A stretch of DNA of 64,000 nt, from assembly GCF_009796285.1 (NCBI RefSeq), contig NZ_CP047020.1:5084001-5148000 (forward strand), read 5' to 3'. Positions 63,696 to 64,000 of the stretch are shown here, piece by piece. The position numbers were made by a program, and so were the translations under genes. This DNA comes from Streptomyces broussonetiae (lineage in GTDB: Bacteria; Actinomycetota; Actinomycetes; Streptomycetales; Streptomycetaceae). The notes under the pieces were generated by a model, which was not told where the DNA came from, made no database searches, and was given only the letters and a program-made list of their open reading frames with translations. Every line of letters starts with the position of its first letter. The first letter of the stretch is position 1.

Positions 63696-64000
63696 TCAGT
63701 GCGCGAACGCCTTGCGGAGCCGTTCCGCCGCGTCCGCCAGTACCTCGGTGCGTTTGCAGAACGCGAACCTGACGTAGGAGGCGCCCGCCTCTTGATGGTC
63801 GTAGAAGACCGCGTTCGGGATAGCGACGACCCCGGCCCGTTCCGGCAGGGCGCGACAGAAGGCGAAGCCGTCGCTTTCGCCGAGGGGGCGGATGTCGGTG
63901 GTGATGAAATACGTGCCGCTCGGGCGGAAGACCCTGAAGCCTGCCTGCTCCAGGCCGCCCGCGAGCAGGTCCCGCTTGGCGTGCATGTCGGCTCGGAACT
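63696..64000 (-). CDS. PLP-dependent aminotransferase, C-terminal part (runs out at the right edge)
   Basis: Stop at 63696; the 5' part lies beyond the window. 'MHAKRDLLAGGLEQAGFRVFRPSGTYFITTDIRPLG', '[52 protein letters not shown]' is the C-terminal small domain of class I/II aminotransferases (methionine or succinyl-DAP aminotransferase type), with the substrate Arg in 'YVRFAF'. It is the closest relative of the truncated copy at 62317, at roughly 75-80 % identity by eye, but the two differ at many codons. The 130 bases between the toxin stop and this gene are empty. Confidence 0.85.
   Translation of the reverse strand, partial: FRADMHAKRDLLAGGLEQAGFRVFRPSGTYFITTDIRPLGESDGFAFCRALPERAGVVAIPNAVFYDHQEAGASYVRFAFCKRTEVLADAAERLRKAFAH

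Overview
This is a high-GC actinobacterial chromosome segment, almost certainly from Streptomyces. The dnaK-grpE-dnaJ-hspR operon sits under HspR-type (HAIR) operators, clpB has its own HAIR operator, and a tRNA-Gly(CCC) gene lies next to dcd. There are many small Streptomyces-type families (DUF6230, DUF6114, DUF7144, DUF6236), GTG starts, SpoIIE-type phosphatases and large orphan kinases. All names come from reading the sequence and recalling family motifs; no database search was run.

Layout. 1-4.9 kb: end of a TrmB/LuxR-like regulator, a bleomycin-hydrolase-type peptidase, an ene-reductase remnant, an alpha/beta hydrolase, a MarR regulator and a truncated MFS gene. 5-13.2 kb: two tandem collagen-like genes, membrane proteins, a DUF6230-DUF6114-surface protein run, a multicopper oxidase and an internally deleted NTF2-like remnant. 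13.3-18.4 kb: a PhzF-like isomerase, then a leftward group of cold-shock protein, DEAD-box helicase, CBS-domain protein and small proteins, with a MerR-like regulator. 18.8-31.4 kb: an accessory stretch with a PAS-GAF-SpoIIE phosphatase, a trypsin-fold protease fused to FG-GAP repeats, a second MerR paralogue, a possible GvpU-like gene, a secreted beta-propeller protein and many broken genes (PIN toxin, phosphatase, IS5-type transposase, DUF1152, tyrosine integrase).

This accessory stretch ends at the tRNA-Gly gene. Partial copies of that tRNA lie at 26.93 kb and 14.28 kb, so the region looks like a decayed tRNA-associated island. 31.7-41.9 kb is core-like: zinc-ribbon protein, dcd, a phosphoribosyltransferase, a GAF protein, a membrane Ser/Thr kinase, a Yip1 protein, a broken serine recombinase, a monooxygenase, an Fe-S oxidoreductase and a MraY/WecA-like protein with altered catalytic residues.

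41.9-53.9 kb holds the heat-shock genes dnaK-grpE-dnaJ-hspR and clpB. Between them are a sugar-binding lipoprotein and a small unit of two LuxR/TrmB-like regulators, a secreted peptide whose predicted mature form carries DTTWG at both ends, and a Rieske-like protein without the usual cluster ligands. 54-64 kb contains a YbjN protein, a mannosyltransferase-like membrane protein, a DUF6236 gene overlapping a gene of unknown function, a 1163-residue kinase with two seven-repeat WD40 sets, and a toxin-antitoxin pair lodged between two copies of an aminotransferase 3' end.

The best candidates for something undescribed are the DTTWG peptide unit (47.7-50.6 kb), the toxin-antitoxin pair between aminotransferase ends (62.3-64 kb), the three-copy tRNA-Gly scar system and the DUF6236/unknown/WD40-kinase group.
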